A stretch of DNA of 64,000 nt, taken from positions 30,173 to 94,172 of the forward strand of contig NZ_JAGGLT010000008.1 of NCBI RefSeq assembly GCF_017874545.1, given 5' to 3'. The notes under the pieces are model-generated. The model did no database searches and was not told the DNA's origin. It worked only from the letters and a program-made list of their open reading frames with translations. The translations under genes and the position numbers were made by a program. The DNA is from Thermoanaerobacterium butyriciformans. GTDB lineage: Bacteria > Bacillota > Thermoanaerobacteria > Thermoanaerobacterales > Thermoanaerobacteraceae. Shown in pieces: positions 1-8,775 of this stretch. Every line of letters starts with the position of its first letter. Position 1 is the stretch's first letter.

Positions 1-1837
1 TTATAACGAAATTATCCAAATCAAATTCTTTATTGCTTATTAAATCTTTTATTTTTCCAGAAATATTTACATCAATCTTTACATCAATATCTTCATGATT
101 GATAAATATTACAAGTTCTTTACCTTTATACTTAAATTCTTTAACCTCTACAAATGGCGATCCTACTTCTATCTTCGGCTTTATATTTGATAATTCTTTT
201 GCCAATTTGTATATTTTATAAGTTTTATCGTCTTTATATACGTCCGGCATGTAGCTTAAATAAAGTTCAACAGGATACGTCACAAGGACTGCATTGCCTT
301 TACCGAATTTATTTATGACTACTGCGGGATTTCCTTCATTGTCGTATCCAATCACACTGCATGTCGTAGGTTTTGCGATAAGACGCTTATTAAATTTAAG
401 TGTGCTGTAATTTAACTTAATCTTTCTGTCTTCTATATAAATTGAAGCTGTATTATCCTTCGGCACCATTGAATACTGTGTTTCAATGCCAAAAAGTTCA
501 TCAAATCCATCAACGGAGATTCCATCGTATGACGCATACAATGTACCACCACTTTTTACATAATCCATTATTCTCATCCACTGGTCGTGATTAAGGTGAC
601 CCTTCCTATATGCAGATGGAATTATCAACATCTTGTATTTGCTAAAATCCTTCTCAGAAGCTTTTACCATCTCTACATCTATGCCAGCTTCTTTCGCAAG
701 TATGAAACTATTTAAAAGTATTCTAAAATGCCTTTCAGGTGTATAATCACTTCCTACAAATAATGCACTATAATATTTATCTGGGATAACAATAGCAGCA
801 TCGCATTCTTTTGGAATTAACTCTTTGTATTCAAATCTGTTTATAAATTCTGAAAAAGCTTTTATTTCAAGTCCTGCTAGCTTTGGTTCCCCATCAGATG
901 ATGTTATCCCAAAATGCGTTTCAAAAGGCGTCGTATTGTACGGCAGATTATTGCCAACTGAAAAATCTCCAAAGCACCATGCCAATGCACCTAATGATTC
1001 ATTTGCAAATAGGCTGTATAAAACTGTTTTATAATATTTCCCCTCTATTTCTTCAGACATCATAAGTGTCGTTGCGCCAAATTCTTCAAACAGTACATCT
1101 TTGCCTCCAAGGGCCTTTGTAAGCTTTGATGCAAAAGGTGCAATGTAAGTGCTCCTTATAGAATTTACAGGGTCAATGCATGTATCTGTGTAAATAGGAT
1201 ACGCATGCATACATAAGAAGTCATTGCCTTCACCCATATCTTCTGGGCAAAATTTATTGTCTGAAAGAAGAGACGCCTGATGTATCCCTAACGTCACAGG
1301 ATGATTTTTGTCGTGCTTTTTTATCTCGCTTGACAAAACGTAATTCCAAAGCCATGCATCATGATTGGACTCTGCTTTTACGTAGTTATCTGGCTCATTA
1401 GAAAGATCCCAGAATAAAATGGAGCTTTCGTTTTTATACCTTTGTGCAAAAAATCTTACCAGTTTAATCTCATGTCTCAGCATAAAAGGATCATTGTATA
1501 TGCTTTTACCATTTCTCCACGGAATGTCGAAATTTTCTCCGCTCATGTGACCTACGAAAAACGTAGGGACAATTTTTATGTCAACATCGTGGCATATTCC
1601 AATAAGTTCATCAAATTTCTTAATCGCGTCTTCCGATATTATGTCAGGATGTGGCTGAAAATCTTCCCACAAGAGATTTATTCTCAATACATCTAATCCT
1701 AATGACTTTGCCTCTTTAAACTCCTTTTTGATCTCATCTTTGTCCCACTGCTTCCACATATCAACACCGTAATTTCTTGGCCAGTAATTAGCACCAATTA
1801 CAAATTTGTCGAATATAGAATTTGTTGTTGTATCCAT
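1..1837 (-). CDS. Glycoside hydrolase, GH5-like (COG3934 type), partial at window edge
   Basis: About 612 codons are visible and the 3' end lies outside the window. The ATG at 1837 is preceded by GGAGAGG at good spacing. The N-terminal part is a TIM-barrel glycosidase: it opens with IGANYWP, has LSNEP near residue 148 (likely acid/base Glu) and LFEEFG near residue 251 (likely nucleophile). From about residue 345 a flavodoxin/glutamine-amidotransferase-like domain follows, as in beta-galactosidase trimerisation domains. No signal peptide, so it should be cytoplasmic. It is the last visible gene of the lacI-binding protein-permease-permease operon, suggesting cleavage of an imported beta-mannoside or beta-glucoside oligosaccharide. 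The exact substrate cannot be read from sequence. Confidence 0.8.
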   Translation of the reverse strand, partial: MDTTTNSIFDKFVIGANYWPRNYGVDMWKQWDKDEIKKEFKEAKSLGLDVLRINLLWEDFQPHPDIISEDAIKKFDELIGICHDVDIKIVPTFFVGHMSGENFDIPWRNGKSIYNDPFMLRHEIKLVRFFAQRYKNESSILFWDLSNEPDNYVKAESNHDAWLWNYVLSSEIKKHDKNHPVTLGIHQASLLSDNKFCPEDMGEGNDFLCMHAYPIYTDTCIDPVNSIRSTYIAPFASKLTKALGGKDVLFEEFGATTLMMSEEIEGKYYKTVLYSLFANESLGALAWCFGDFSVGNNLPYNTTPFETHFGITSSDGEPKLAGLEIKAFSEFINRFEYKELIPKECDAAIVIPDKYYSALFVGSDYTPERHFRILLNSFILAKEAGIDVEMVKASEKDFSKYKMLIIPSAYRKGHLNHDQWMRIMDYVKSGGTLYASYDGISVDGFDELFGIETQYSMVPKDNTASIYIEDRKIKLNYSTLKFNKRLIAKPTTCSVIGYDNEGNPAVVINKFGKGNAVLVTYPVELYLSYMPDVYKDDKTYKIYKLAKELSNIKPKIEVGSPFVEVKEFKYKGKELVIFINHEDIDVKIDVNISGKIKDLISNKEFDLDNFVI

Positions 1838-1883
1838 TCTCTTGTCCTCTCCTTCAATTCTTGCTATAATTCATTAAACATAA

Positions 1884-2756
1884 TTATTCTTTCAAGCCAG
1901 TAAATGTGATACCTTCTATGAAATAGCGCTGTGCAATAAAGAATAATATTAACATTGGCAGAGCTATTACAATTGACATAGCCATCAAATAGTTCCAACT
2001 TGGCTGTTCATTTACACCACCCATGAAGAAGTACATTCCAAGCGTCATCGTGTATTTATTCATATCATTGAGGTAAAGAACAGGACCTAAGAAGTCGTTC
2101 CAATATCCTCTAAAAGCAAATATGCAAATTGCAAGAAGAGCTGGTTTAATCTGAGGCAAAATTACATGAACGAAAGTTTGCAATGGCGTCGCTCCGTCAA
2201 TTTCAGCTGCCTCATCCAATTCTACTGGTATACCCATTAAAAACTGTCTCAATAAAAATATATAAAATGGTCCCCACGCTGTCCACGCCCTTATTACCAA
2301 AGGATCAAATTGACCAACTAGCCCCAATTTTTGCCATATCAAATAAGTTGGTATCAATGTCACATGAAATGGCAGCATCATTGTGCTTAAAAGTATAAAA
2401 AATATCAAATCTCTACCGGGAAATTTAAATCTTGCGAATCCATACGCAACCAAAGTTTCGCTGGTTATTTCAGCTACCATTCCCAAAACAACTATAAAAA
2501 TACTATTTATAAGGTAAATATTAAATGGCATCGCATGCCATGCTTTTACAAAATTTCCCCATAATGCAGGCTTTGGGAAAAAATCAGGCGGCCAAGCAAA
2601 TATATCTGCATTAGATTTTAATGCTGTTGATAACATCCAAAAGAAGGGCATCAAAATCACTATGGCTATTGCTGAAAGAATAACATACAAAATAATTTTC
2701 TTTGTAACATTTCGAATCCTATTTGATTGTCTATATCCGTGTAATATATCCACCAT
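1884..2756 (-). CDS. Carbohydrate ABC transporter permease (MalG/CUT1 type)
   Basis: Inner-membrane permease of 290 residues with about six membrane segments, the usual MalG length. The cytoplasmic EAA loop that contacts the ATPase reads EAAEIDGATPLQTFVHVILP. The ATG follows GGAGATG. It sits 18 bp after the MalF-type partner and 46 bp before the glycosidase gene, in one operon with the binding protein. No ATP-binding subunit is encoded nearby; CUT1 systems of this group commonly share an MsmK-like ATPase encoded elsewhere. Substrate is inferred from context as a beta-linked oligosaccharide, perhaps manno- or cello-oligosaccharide. Confidence 0.93.
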   Translation of the reverse strand: MVDILHGYRQSNRIRNVTKKIILYVILSAIAIVILMPFFWMLSTALKSNADIFAWPPDFFPKPALWGNFVKAWHAMPFNIYLINSIFIVVLGMVAEITSETLVAYGFARFKFPGRDLIFFILLSTMMLPFHVTLIPTYLIWQKLGLVGQFDPLVIRAWTAWGPFYIFLLRQFLMGIPVELDEAAEIDGATPLQTFVHVILPQIKPALLAICIFAFRGYWNDFLGPVLYLNDMNKYTMTLGMYFFMGGVNEQPSWNYLMAMSIVIALPMLILFFIAQRYFIEGITFTGLKE

Positions 2757-2774
2757 AGTTTAACATCTCCTTAA

Positions 2775-3764
2775 TTACCTCTTAATTTCCCCTTCATAAT
2801 GTACCCAAGCAGGTGTAGATTTAAAGACTAAAAGCGTAAATGCTAAAATGATTAAAAACAATACCCATGCAATTGCTGACGCTTGCCCCATGTGTAGCTG
2901 TGTAAAACCTCTATTGTAAATCAATTGATTCATAAATATACCTGCTCCTGTTGTAGGCCTTACAAACATTGCCACAGTAAATATCTGCAGTGCACTAATA
3001 ATTCCCATTACTACCTGCAAAAGTATTACCGGTGATATCTGAGGAATTGTTATATTCCAAAATTTTATCCACGGACTTGCACCGTCTAAATCAGCAACTT
3101 CATAAAGGCTTCTAGGAACTCCCTGAAGTCCAGCAAGGAAAACAACTGTGTTTGTCCCAAATATGCCCCATACGCTCATTATTATAAACGCCCATAAAAC
3201 ATATTTTGGATCGCCAAACCAGTCTATTTTCCCAATATGAAATAACTTAAGAAATGGCGAAAGAGCGTAATTAATAAGACCTGATTGACTATTAAAAAGC
3301 CATCTCCATATTAATGCAACAGCAACATCAGGCATAACGGCAGGCAAATAATAAATTGTCCTAAAAACACCTATTCCTTTTATGCGATTATTTAATAACA
3401 TAGCAATCAACAATGAACCTATAACACCTATTGGTACAGTGAATACAGCATATAGCAAAGTAAGTCTTACTGACGGCCAAAATTCATAATCGCTAGTAAA
3501 AATGTATATATAGTTTTTAAGCCCAATCCATTTAGGTGTTCCAAATAAACTGTAATTAGTAAAGCTCAAATATAGTGAATAGATAAGTGGAAATGCTGTG
3601 AAAATAATAAATCCTATAAGCCATGGAGATATTAAAGCAAAGCCAGTAGCAGCCCTTACTTTCCATCCAATTTTTCTAAGTAAAAAATATATTATCAATG
3701 CAAGAAACATGAGAACTACAGGTGTTAAAAGCCATCGTTCTGTAGTTCCAATATACTGTTCCAT
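2775..3764 (-). CDS. Carbohydrate ABC transporter permease (MalF type)
   Basis: 329-residue partner permease. An extra N-terminal segment (residues 10-30) precedes the MalF-like core, which starts near FALISPWLIGFIIF. The EAA motif is EVADLDGASPWIKFWNITIP. The ATG is preceded by GGAGG. It forms the heterodimeric channel with the MalG-type permease immediately downstream. A 90-bp gap with a strong hairpin separates it from the binding-protein gene upstream. Confidence 0.93.
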   Translation of the reverse strand: MEQYIGTTERWLLTPVVLMFLALIIYFLLRKIGWKVRAATGFALISPWLIGFIIFTAFPLIYSLYLSFTNYSLFGTPKWIGLKNYIYIFTSDYEFWPSVRLTLLYAVFTVPIGVIGSLLIAMLLNNRIKGIGVFRTIYYLPAVMPDVAVALIWRWLFNSQSGLINYALSPFLKLFHIGKIDWFGDPKYVLWAFIIMSVWGIFGTNTVVFLAGLQGVPRSLYEVADLDGASPWIKFWNITIPQISPVILLQVVMGIISALQIFTVAMFVRPTTGAGIFMNQLIYNRGFTQLHMGQASAIAWVLFLIILAFTLLVFKSTPAWVHYEGEIKR

Positions 3765-3810
3765 TAAAATTCCTCCTTTTAAAAGGAATACATAAATTTC
3801 TTTTATATTT

Positions 3811-3824
3811 AACGTGCTTATCTC
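3811..3824. repeat. 14-bp element, copy A (inverted match at 5224-5237)
   Basis: AACGTGCTTATCTC lies just downstream of the binding-protein gene and its exact reverse complement lies just upstream of the same gene. An ACATAAATTT string also occurs beside both copies. It could be a pair of regulator sites or leftover of a duplication. Confidence 0.55.
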
Positions 3825-3827
3825 TAA

Positions 3828-3850
3828 GAAAGGAGGACAAGCCTCCTTTC
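3828..3850 (-). other. Intercistronic stem-loop between binding protein and permease genes
   Basis: GAAAGGAGG and CCTCCTTTC form a perfect 9-bp stem with a 5-nt loop. On the minus strand no T-run follows, so this looks more like an mRNA-stabilising or partial-attenuation hairpin than a full terminator. Such hairpins between binding-protein and permease genes (as in malE-malF) allow higher expression of the binding protein. Confidence 0.6.
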
Positions 3851-3854
3851 AATT

Positions 3855-5192
3855 TCATTTGCTGCTATACTGTTTTAAAACATTATCTAGCTGAGGTTTT
3901 ACTTTAGGTATGAGAGTATCAGGATTTGCTTTATTATTTATTATAGGATCCATAAGTTGATTCCAGAATATATTATCCCAGTCAGGATAATTTACAAAGT
4001 ATCTAAATCCTTCTGCATAAGACATAGATTTTACTATTGTATCCAATGTCTCTGTACTTCTATCTGAATGCAATTTTTTCAATGCATCTACATTTACTTC
4101 TGATTTTAGCGGAGGCACTACTTTCCATTCTTGAATAGCATTCGTTAAATCAATAAATGCTTTAAACACTGCATCTGGATTCTTTGTCTTTGCGTTTATT
4201 GCCATTCCGTACAAATCTCCGAAAGTAACCTTTTTACCTGTAGGTCCAGAAGGAACTTCATAAACACCACAGTTAAACTTAACCTGTGTTTCTAGGCTGT
4301 CAGCAGCTCCTCCCATAAACATAGCAACTTCCTGATTCTTAAACATTGTATCAAAGCCTTGATCCTTAATCGTCTGCTGTGAAGGAACTGCAGGACTGTT
4401 GATCAATTCAGAATAAAACTCAAATGCCTTTTTTGCTTCAGGAGTATCTATTGGTGAGCTTTTGAAATCCGGTGTTATAACTTCGCCGTTATTTTGCCAT
4501 ACAAACATTTGAACTGGTGGCCACCCATTTAATGTAAAGCCCCATTGTTTGATGTTGTTTTTGTCAAATCCGGCCTCTCCTGGATGTTTACCATTTGCAT
4601 CAACTGTCAATTGCTGAGCGACGCTTAAGAACTTGTCCCAATTCCAAGTCCCATCAGGATATGGAATTTTAGCTTTATCAAACATATCTTTGTTAATATA
4701 CAGTACTACTGGATTTTCCGCCCATGGCAATCCGTATATTTTGTTTTGATATTTGAATGGTGCTAATGCATTTTCGTAATAATCAGATACATTTGCAGCT
4801 TTATTGCTGGATTTTGATAAATAATCCGTTATATCAAGCAATGCACCCTGTGCTGCAAGTTGTGTTGCCCTCTGAGCAGATACCCAAAACAAATCAGGTC
4901 CACCATCACCTGCTGAAAGCTGAGTTGTAATCCTCGTATCATAGTCAGCAGGGTTTGAATTTTGTTCTATAACATAATCTTTAGAGTTAGCATTTAATTT
5001 GTCTATAATCGATTGAAGTTGTTTAGATTCATCTGCACCAGCCCATGTAGATAATTTGATGGTTACCTTTTTGTTTGTATTAGTTGTATTCTTTGAAGAA
5101 GTATTTTGCTTATTTGAGCTGCTGGAGCAACCACTTACAAGTATTGATAAAATCATTATCGTAGATATCAAAATTGATATTCTCTTTTTCAT
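3855..5192 (-). CDS. Sugar-binding lipoprotein of ABC transporter
   Basis: Extracytoplasmic solute-binding protein (SBP family 1, 445 residues). The N-terminus MKKRISILISTIMILSILVS is followed by GC, a lipobox placing the lipidated cysteine at residue 22, then a Ser/Asn/Thr-rich linker. The body has typical CUT1 SBP features such as PDLFWVSAQRATQLAAQGAL and GLPWAENPVVLYINKDMFD. It delivers sugar to the two permeases encoded downstream. The start is supported by AGGAGG about 9 nt upstream. It lies 66 bp after lacI, with the 14-bp inverted element in that gap. Confidence 0.93.
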   Translation of the reverse strand: MKKRISILISTIMILSILVSGCSSSSNKQNTSSKNTTNTNKKVTIKLSTWAGADESKQLQSIIDKLNANSKDYVIEQNSNPADYDTRITTQLSAGDGGPDLFWVSAQRATQLAAQGALLDITDYLSKSSNKAANVSDYYENALAPFKYQNKIYGLPWAENPVVLYINKDMFDKAKIPYPDGTWNWDKFLSVAQQLTVDANGKHPGEAGFDKNNIKQWGFTLNGWPPVQMFVWQNNGEVITPDFKSSPIDTPEAKKAFEFYSELINSPAVPSQQTIKDQGFDTMFKNQEVAMFMGGAADSLETQVKFNCGVYEVPSGPTGKKVTFGDLYGMAINAKTKNPDAVFKAFIDLTNAIQEWKVVPPLKSEVNVDALKKLHSDRSTETLDTIVKSMSYAEGFRYFVNYPDWDNIFWNQLMDPIINNKANPDTLIPKVKPQLDNVLKQYSSK

Positions 5193-5223
5193 AAAGATCG
5201 CTACCTCCTATAATCATTTTTAC

Positions 5224-5237
5224 GAGATAAGCACGTT
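5224..5237. repeat. 14-bp element, copy B, upstream of binding-protein gene
   Basis: GAGATAAGCACGTT is the exact reverse complement of 3811-3824. It sits in the 66-bp gap between lacI and the binding-protein gene, where an operator or a second promoter could lie. It partly resembles a cre/LacI-type site (central CG) but with mismatches. Confidence 0.5.
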
Positions 5238-5258
5238 TACATAAATTTGCTCATTTAC

Positions 5259-6305
5259 CTATCTCAAGTCTTTTACAGATTCTCTTTCAATTAATTTAAC
5301 TTCCATTCTTATATGGTCATACGGTTCTTTAATATTATTCATCCTCCACAAAAGTTTTTGGACAGCTTTAATGCCCATCAACTCCTTGTTTACTCTTATT
5401 GTCGTCAATGGAGGATTGACAATTTTGCATATATCAATGTCGTCAAAGCCTACAACTGAGATGTCATCAGGCACTTTCAATCCTAAAATATTTAATGCAT
5501 TGTATAGCGTTATAGCAGCGCTGTCGTTTGAGCATACCCATGCAGTCGGCAGCTTATCCATCTTTGAAACAATATTTGCAACTTCTTTGTAGTTTTTGCT
5601 TAAAACATATTTTTCAACGCTGCCGATTACACAGTAACCAGGATTTACATTTAATATGGGGTCAACATTTAGTTCTGATGTTCTCATAGCTTCATTGAAG
5701 CCAAGCCATCTCTCTTTAAAACTCAGAGAAAAGTCTATCTCTCCAAAAAATCCTATCTGCGTATGCCCCTTATCAATAAGATATTTTGTCGCCATATAAG
5801 AGCCAGGTATATTCTGAGTCAAAACTGCATCAGTATTTATTAAAAATGATGAGTGATCAACTTGCACTATCGGTATGCCATAATCTAAAAGCATTTTTAA
5901 GTGTTCGTCTTTTATCGTGCCAACAACTAGTATACCTGACACCTTTCTGCTTTCAACGCTTTTAGGAATCTGAAAATCGTCTTTATTCATAAAATTGACT
6001 AAAATATCGAAATTATTCTTTCTAGCCTCATTTTCTATTCCAAGTATTACCTTTGTGTAAAAATGAGTATCGCGAAAATTTCGCTCCTCTATCAAGAGAC
6101 AAATATTTTTAAAGTGATTTTTAATGATAAATGATGGATTCTCGTCAAAATAGCCCATTTCATCAGCAGTTTTTAAAACCAAGTTTCTAGTTTCTTCACT
6201 TACTCCAACTTTATCATTTAGCGCTATTGATACTGCATTTACAGATATATTTAATTTTTCTGCTATATCTTTCATTGTAACCTTTTTCTTCTTGATTGCC
6301 GGCAA
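5259..6305 (-). CDS. LacI-family transcriptional regulator (transport operon)
   Basis: 348 residues from the likely TTG start at 6305, which is set by GAGGTG six bases upstream; a GTG at 6314 overlaps that ribosome site and is less likely. The N-terminal LacI helix-turn-helix reads VTMKDIAEKLNISVNAVSIA, followed by a periplasmic-binding-protein-like effector domain ending near VVGFDDIDICKIVNPPLTTI. It is first in the operon with the transporter, so it probably controls sugar uptake and itself. The inducer is unknown; it is related to the second LacI at 10023-11039. Confidence 0.93.
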   Translation of the reverse strand: MPAIKKKKVTMKDIAEKLNISVNAVSIALNDKVGVSEETRNLVLKTADEMGYFDENPSFIIKNHFKNICLLIEERNFRDTHFYTKVILGIENEARKNNFDILVNFMNKDDFQIPKSVESRKVSGILVVGTIKDEHLKMLLDYGIPIVQVDHSSFLINTDAVLTQNIPGSYMATKYLIDKGHTQIGFFGEIDFSLSFKERWLGFNEAMRTSELNVDPILNVNPGYCVIGSVEKYVLSKNYKEVANIVSKMDKLPTAWVCSNDSAAITLYNALNILGLKVPDDISVVGFDDIDICKIVNPPLTTIRVNKELMGIKAVQKLLWRMNNIKEPYDHIRMEVKLIERESVKDLR

Positions 6306-6341
6306 TCTAAACACCTCGGTGTAATTATTTCTTGTAATTTA

Positions 6342-6370
6342 ATTATACGTTATGCTTATATAACTTTCAA
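6342..6370 (-). promoter_or_regulatory. Promoter of lacI-transporter operon
   Basis: On the minus strand TTGAAA (6370-6365) and TATAAT (6347-6342) are separated by exactly 17 bp. It lies 37 bp upstream of the lacI start. Confidence 0.7.
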
Positions 6371-6375
6371 GCAAT

Positions 6376-6410
6376 TTTTACTTGAATTTAATAACGTTTT
6401 ACTTGAATTA
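6376..6410. repeat. Two direct copies of TTACTTGAATT element upstream of lacI
   Basis: TTACTTGAATTT at 6378-6389 and TTACTTGAATTA at 6399-6410 recur with a 21-bp period, two helical turns, just upstream of the -35 box. They are candidate binding sites for LacI or another regulator. Confidence 0.5.
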
Positions 6411-6478
6411 CATATCTATGCCATTCAAATAACGATTACTTAGACACTTTTTGATTAAAAAGCTTTATTTAAAATTTA

Positions 6479-6490
6479 TAATTCAAGTAA
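6479..6490. repeat. Inverted third copy of the TTACTTGAATTA element
   Basis: TAATTCAAGTAA is the exact reverse complement of 6399-6410. It lies between the terminator of the GH5 operon and the lacI promoter. Confidence 0.45.
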
Positions 6491-6530
6491 TTAAAGTAAA
6501 TATTTTATTAGATTTAAAAATGTACACAAA

Positions 6531-6557
6531 AAAGCCGGCTTTTACTTAACCGGCTTT
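6531..6557 (-). terminator. Intrinsic terminator of lacI-epimerase-GH130-GH5 operon
   Basis: AAAGCCGG and CCGGCTTT form an 8-bp stem; on the minus strand a T-run follows. It lies 11 bp after the GH5 stop codon. Confidence 0.85.
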
Positions 6558-6568
6558 ATGGCTTTATC

Positions 6569-7561
6569 TTAAACTCTATTCTCTATAAGAAGATCTAAAA
6601 GCTCTCTATCAACCTTGTATCCATAGTAATCTTCATATTTGGCACCATCACGGCCATGTTCTATGATTCCAAATGGCCCTTTAAAGTTCCAGAGGGAATA
6701 GCCCCATTTAAATTCTTTGTACAAACTTAAGAGATCCTTAAACCATCTTAAAGCAACATCATTTGGTGTTTTATTGAAGCATCCAAATTCACCTATATGC
6801 ACCTCAACGCCTTTTTCTTCCACATCTCGCCATGGCTTGTAGTATTCTCTTATGGTATCTTTATTCCACACCTTCCCGTCCCAAACAAGATCTGGATATG
6901 TAGGCACTGGCAATCCCTTGTAACCATTCCACCATGTTGCCTCATAATGTGTTAAAGCCATTGGCTGATATCCTCTCCCGCTGTGTATCACGCCAATATT
7001 AGCTAATTCCGGCATCGCTATGTTTCCACCGCCTAGACCGTCTATGACTATTTCTCTTTCAGGATCAATTTGGCGTATTGCCTCAACAGTGCGCTTAATC
7101 AGTGATGCGTGTATCTCGCGAGTCATGCCATACTGCCCTATATCTGGCGGCTCATTTAAAAGGTCAAAGCTTAAATATTTACTTGGCACTCCTTTGTACC
7201 TTCTAGCAAATACCTGCCATTGATATACAAATCCGTCTTGAGCAACCCTGTCAAGCCACAAGTTATCTCTCTCTATGTCATTGCGGTTAATGCAGTATCC
7301 AGGTCCTCTGTGTATATTTAGGCACATGTGAATATTTCTCTTTTTACACTCTTCTAAGTACAAATCTATATATTCAAAAACGCTTTCATCAGGATTAAAA
7401 TAATCAAAATTTTTTATCCAAAATCTATAATCTGTCGGTATCCTTACGAAATTAAAGCCTGTCTCCACCAAAAAATCCAAAGCTTTTAAGTCTGGCTTTA
7501 AAGGTGACTTGCCTTCATCCCATACGTATATCCATTGGAAATTAAATCCATATTTTTTCAT
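6569..7561 (-). CDS. Glycoside hydrolase family 5 (cellulase-like), cytoplasmic
   Basis: 330 residues from the ATG at 7561, chosen because AGGAG lies eight bases upstream. A single GH5 TIM barrel with FDLLNEPPD (acid/base Glu near residue 137) and VHIGEFGCF (nucleophile Glu near residue 258). No signal peptide or carbohydrate-binding module, so it acts inside the cell on imported oligosaccharides. It is last in the operon with the epimerase and the GH130 phosphorylase, which suggests a beta-mannosidase or beta-glucosidase/mannanase role on short oligomers. GH5 specificity varies by subfamily and cannot be fixed here. Confidence 0.88.
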   Translation of the reverse strand: MKKYGFNFQWIYVWDEGKSPLKPDLKALDFLVETGFNFVRIPTDYRFWIKNFDYFNPDESVFEYIDLYLEECKKRNIHMCLNIHRGPGYCINRNDIERDNLWLDRVAQDGFVYQWQVFARRYKGVPSKYLSFDLLNEPPDIGQYGMTREIHASLIKRTVEAIRQIDPEREIVIDGLGGGNIAMPELANIGVIHSGRGYQPMALTHYEATWWNGYKGLPVPTYPDLVWDGKVWNKDTIREYYKPWRDVEEKGVEVHIGEFGCFNKTPNDVALRWFKDLLSLYKEFKWGYSLWNFKGPFGIIEHGRDGAKYEDYYGYKVDRELLDLLIENRV

Positions 7562-7599
7562 CAAATTCAACTCCTAAAATTTATTAAATATAAAGCTTT

Positions 7600-8775
7600 T
7601 TATCTCATGTTTAACTGGAGATTTTTCTTAATAAGCTCTTTTCTCTGCTTTACGCAATCTATAGACCTTAGAGCATCTGGTGGTGTGTTAAAAGCATAAT
7701 CCAGAAGTCTATCGACAGTCGTAGTTGCAACGTGGATTCTGGTGTCTGATGAAGCATAGTAGATGTACACATCGCCATTATCCCTTGCAATTGCTCCATT
7801 TGTAAATACTACGTTAGAAACATCACCAACTCTCTCCTCGCCTCTTGGTGCAATCAAATACCCTCCTGGAGCTGCTATGACTTTACTTGGATCATATAGA
7901 TCTGTTACAAATAAGTATATAACATATCTCAATCCAGCAGCAGTGTTTCTGACACCATGTGCTATGTGTATCCATCCTTTTTCAGTCTTTATAGGAACGC
8001 ATCCAGCACCATTTTTCACTTCTGTAATAGTATGATAAACTCTTGGACTTACAAGTTTTTCTTCGTCTATAACTGGATTTTCTATGTCGTCGCACAAACC
8101 AAAACAAATTCCACTGCCGCTTCCGGCTTCTATGAAATCATCTTGAGGTCTTGTGTAAAATGCGTATTTCCCATTTACAAACTCAGGATGCAAGACAACA
8201 TTCCTCTGCTGTGGTGATTTCGTCTTAAGATTAGGAAGCCTTTCCCATTTTTTAAGATCCTTTGTGCGAACTATCCCTGCACTGGCAATAGCAGATGATA
8301 AGTCACCTGGAGGAGCATTTGGATCCTTGCTTTCAGAGCAGAATACGCCATAAATCCATCCATCTTCATGCTTTGTAAGCCTCATATCGTATACATTTGT
8401 TTCCTCAGGGTATAAATCGTCAAATTCTACAGGGTAATCCCAGAATTTAAACCCGTCTACGCCGCTGTCGCTTTCTGCAACAGCAAAAAACGATTTCCTA
8501 TCGTATCCTTCAACACGAGCAACAAGATAAAACTTTCCATCTAATTCTATCGCACCAGGATTAAATACAGCATTCACACCAAGCCTTTCCATAAAGTAAG
8601 GATTAGTCCTCTCATCAAGGTCGTATCTCCAAAATAGCGGTGTATGCTCCCTCGTCAATACAGGATATTTGTACCTGTCAAATATGCCGTTGTAGTCTTC
8701 GGTTTTCTCATTCTTTCTGTTTATCAGATCCTCATACTTTCGCAATTCTATTTCATATCTATCCTGAAACTTCAT
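7600..8775 (-). CDS. GH130 beta-mannoside phosphorylase (probable 4-O-beta-mannosylglucose phosphorylase)
   Basis: 391 residues with the five-bladed propeller signature of GH130: [20 protein letters not shown], then [11 protein letters not shown] with the likely catalytic Asp. Family 130 enzymes split beta-mannosides with phosphate to give mannose 1-phosphate. Its overlap with the 2-epimerase gene (17 bp) matches the known pathway in which mannobiose is epimerised to mannosylglucose and then phosphorolysed. This context and the length favour the GH130_1 mannosylglucose phosphorylase type. The ATG follows GAGGGTG. Confidence 0.88.
   Translation of the reverse strand: MKFQDRYEIELRKYEDLINRKNEKTEDYNGIFDRYKYPVLTREHTPLFWRYDLDERTNPYFMERLGVNAVFNPGAIELDGKFYLVARVEGYDRKSFFAVAESDSGVDGFKFWDYPVEFDDLYPEETNVYDMRLTKHEDGWIYGVFCSESKDPNAPPGDLSSAIASAGIVRTKDLKKWERLPNLKTKSPQQRNVVLHPEFVNGKYAFYTRPQDDFIEAGSGSGICFGLCDDIENPVIDEEKLVSPRVYHTITEVKNGAGCVPIKTEKGWIHIAHGVRNTAAGLRYVIYLFVTDLYDPSKVIAAPGGYLIAPRGEERVGDVSNVVFTNGAIARDNGDVYIYYASSDTRIHVATTTVDRLLDYAFNTPPDALRSIDCVKQRKELIKKNLQLNMR

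Noticed and set aside
5221..5245. Possible CcpA cre site upstream of the binding-protein gene
   Set aside because: The central CG is present but at least two core bases mismatch; the exact inverted 14-mer explains the sequence better.
6376..6490. CRISPR-like repeats
   Set aside because: Only three short copies, one inverted, without regular spacers or cas genes.
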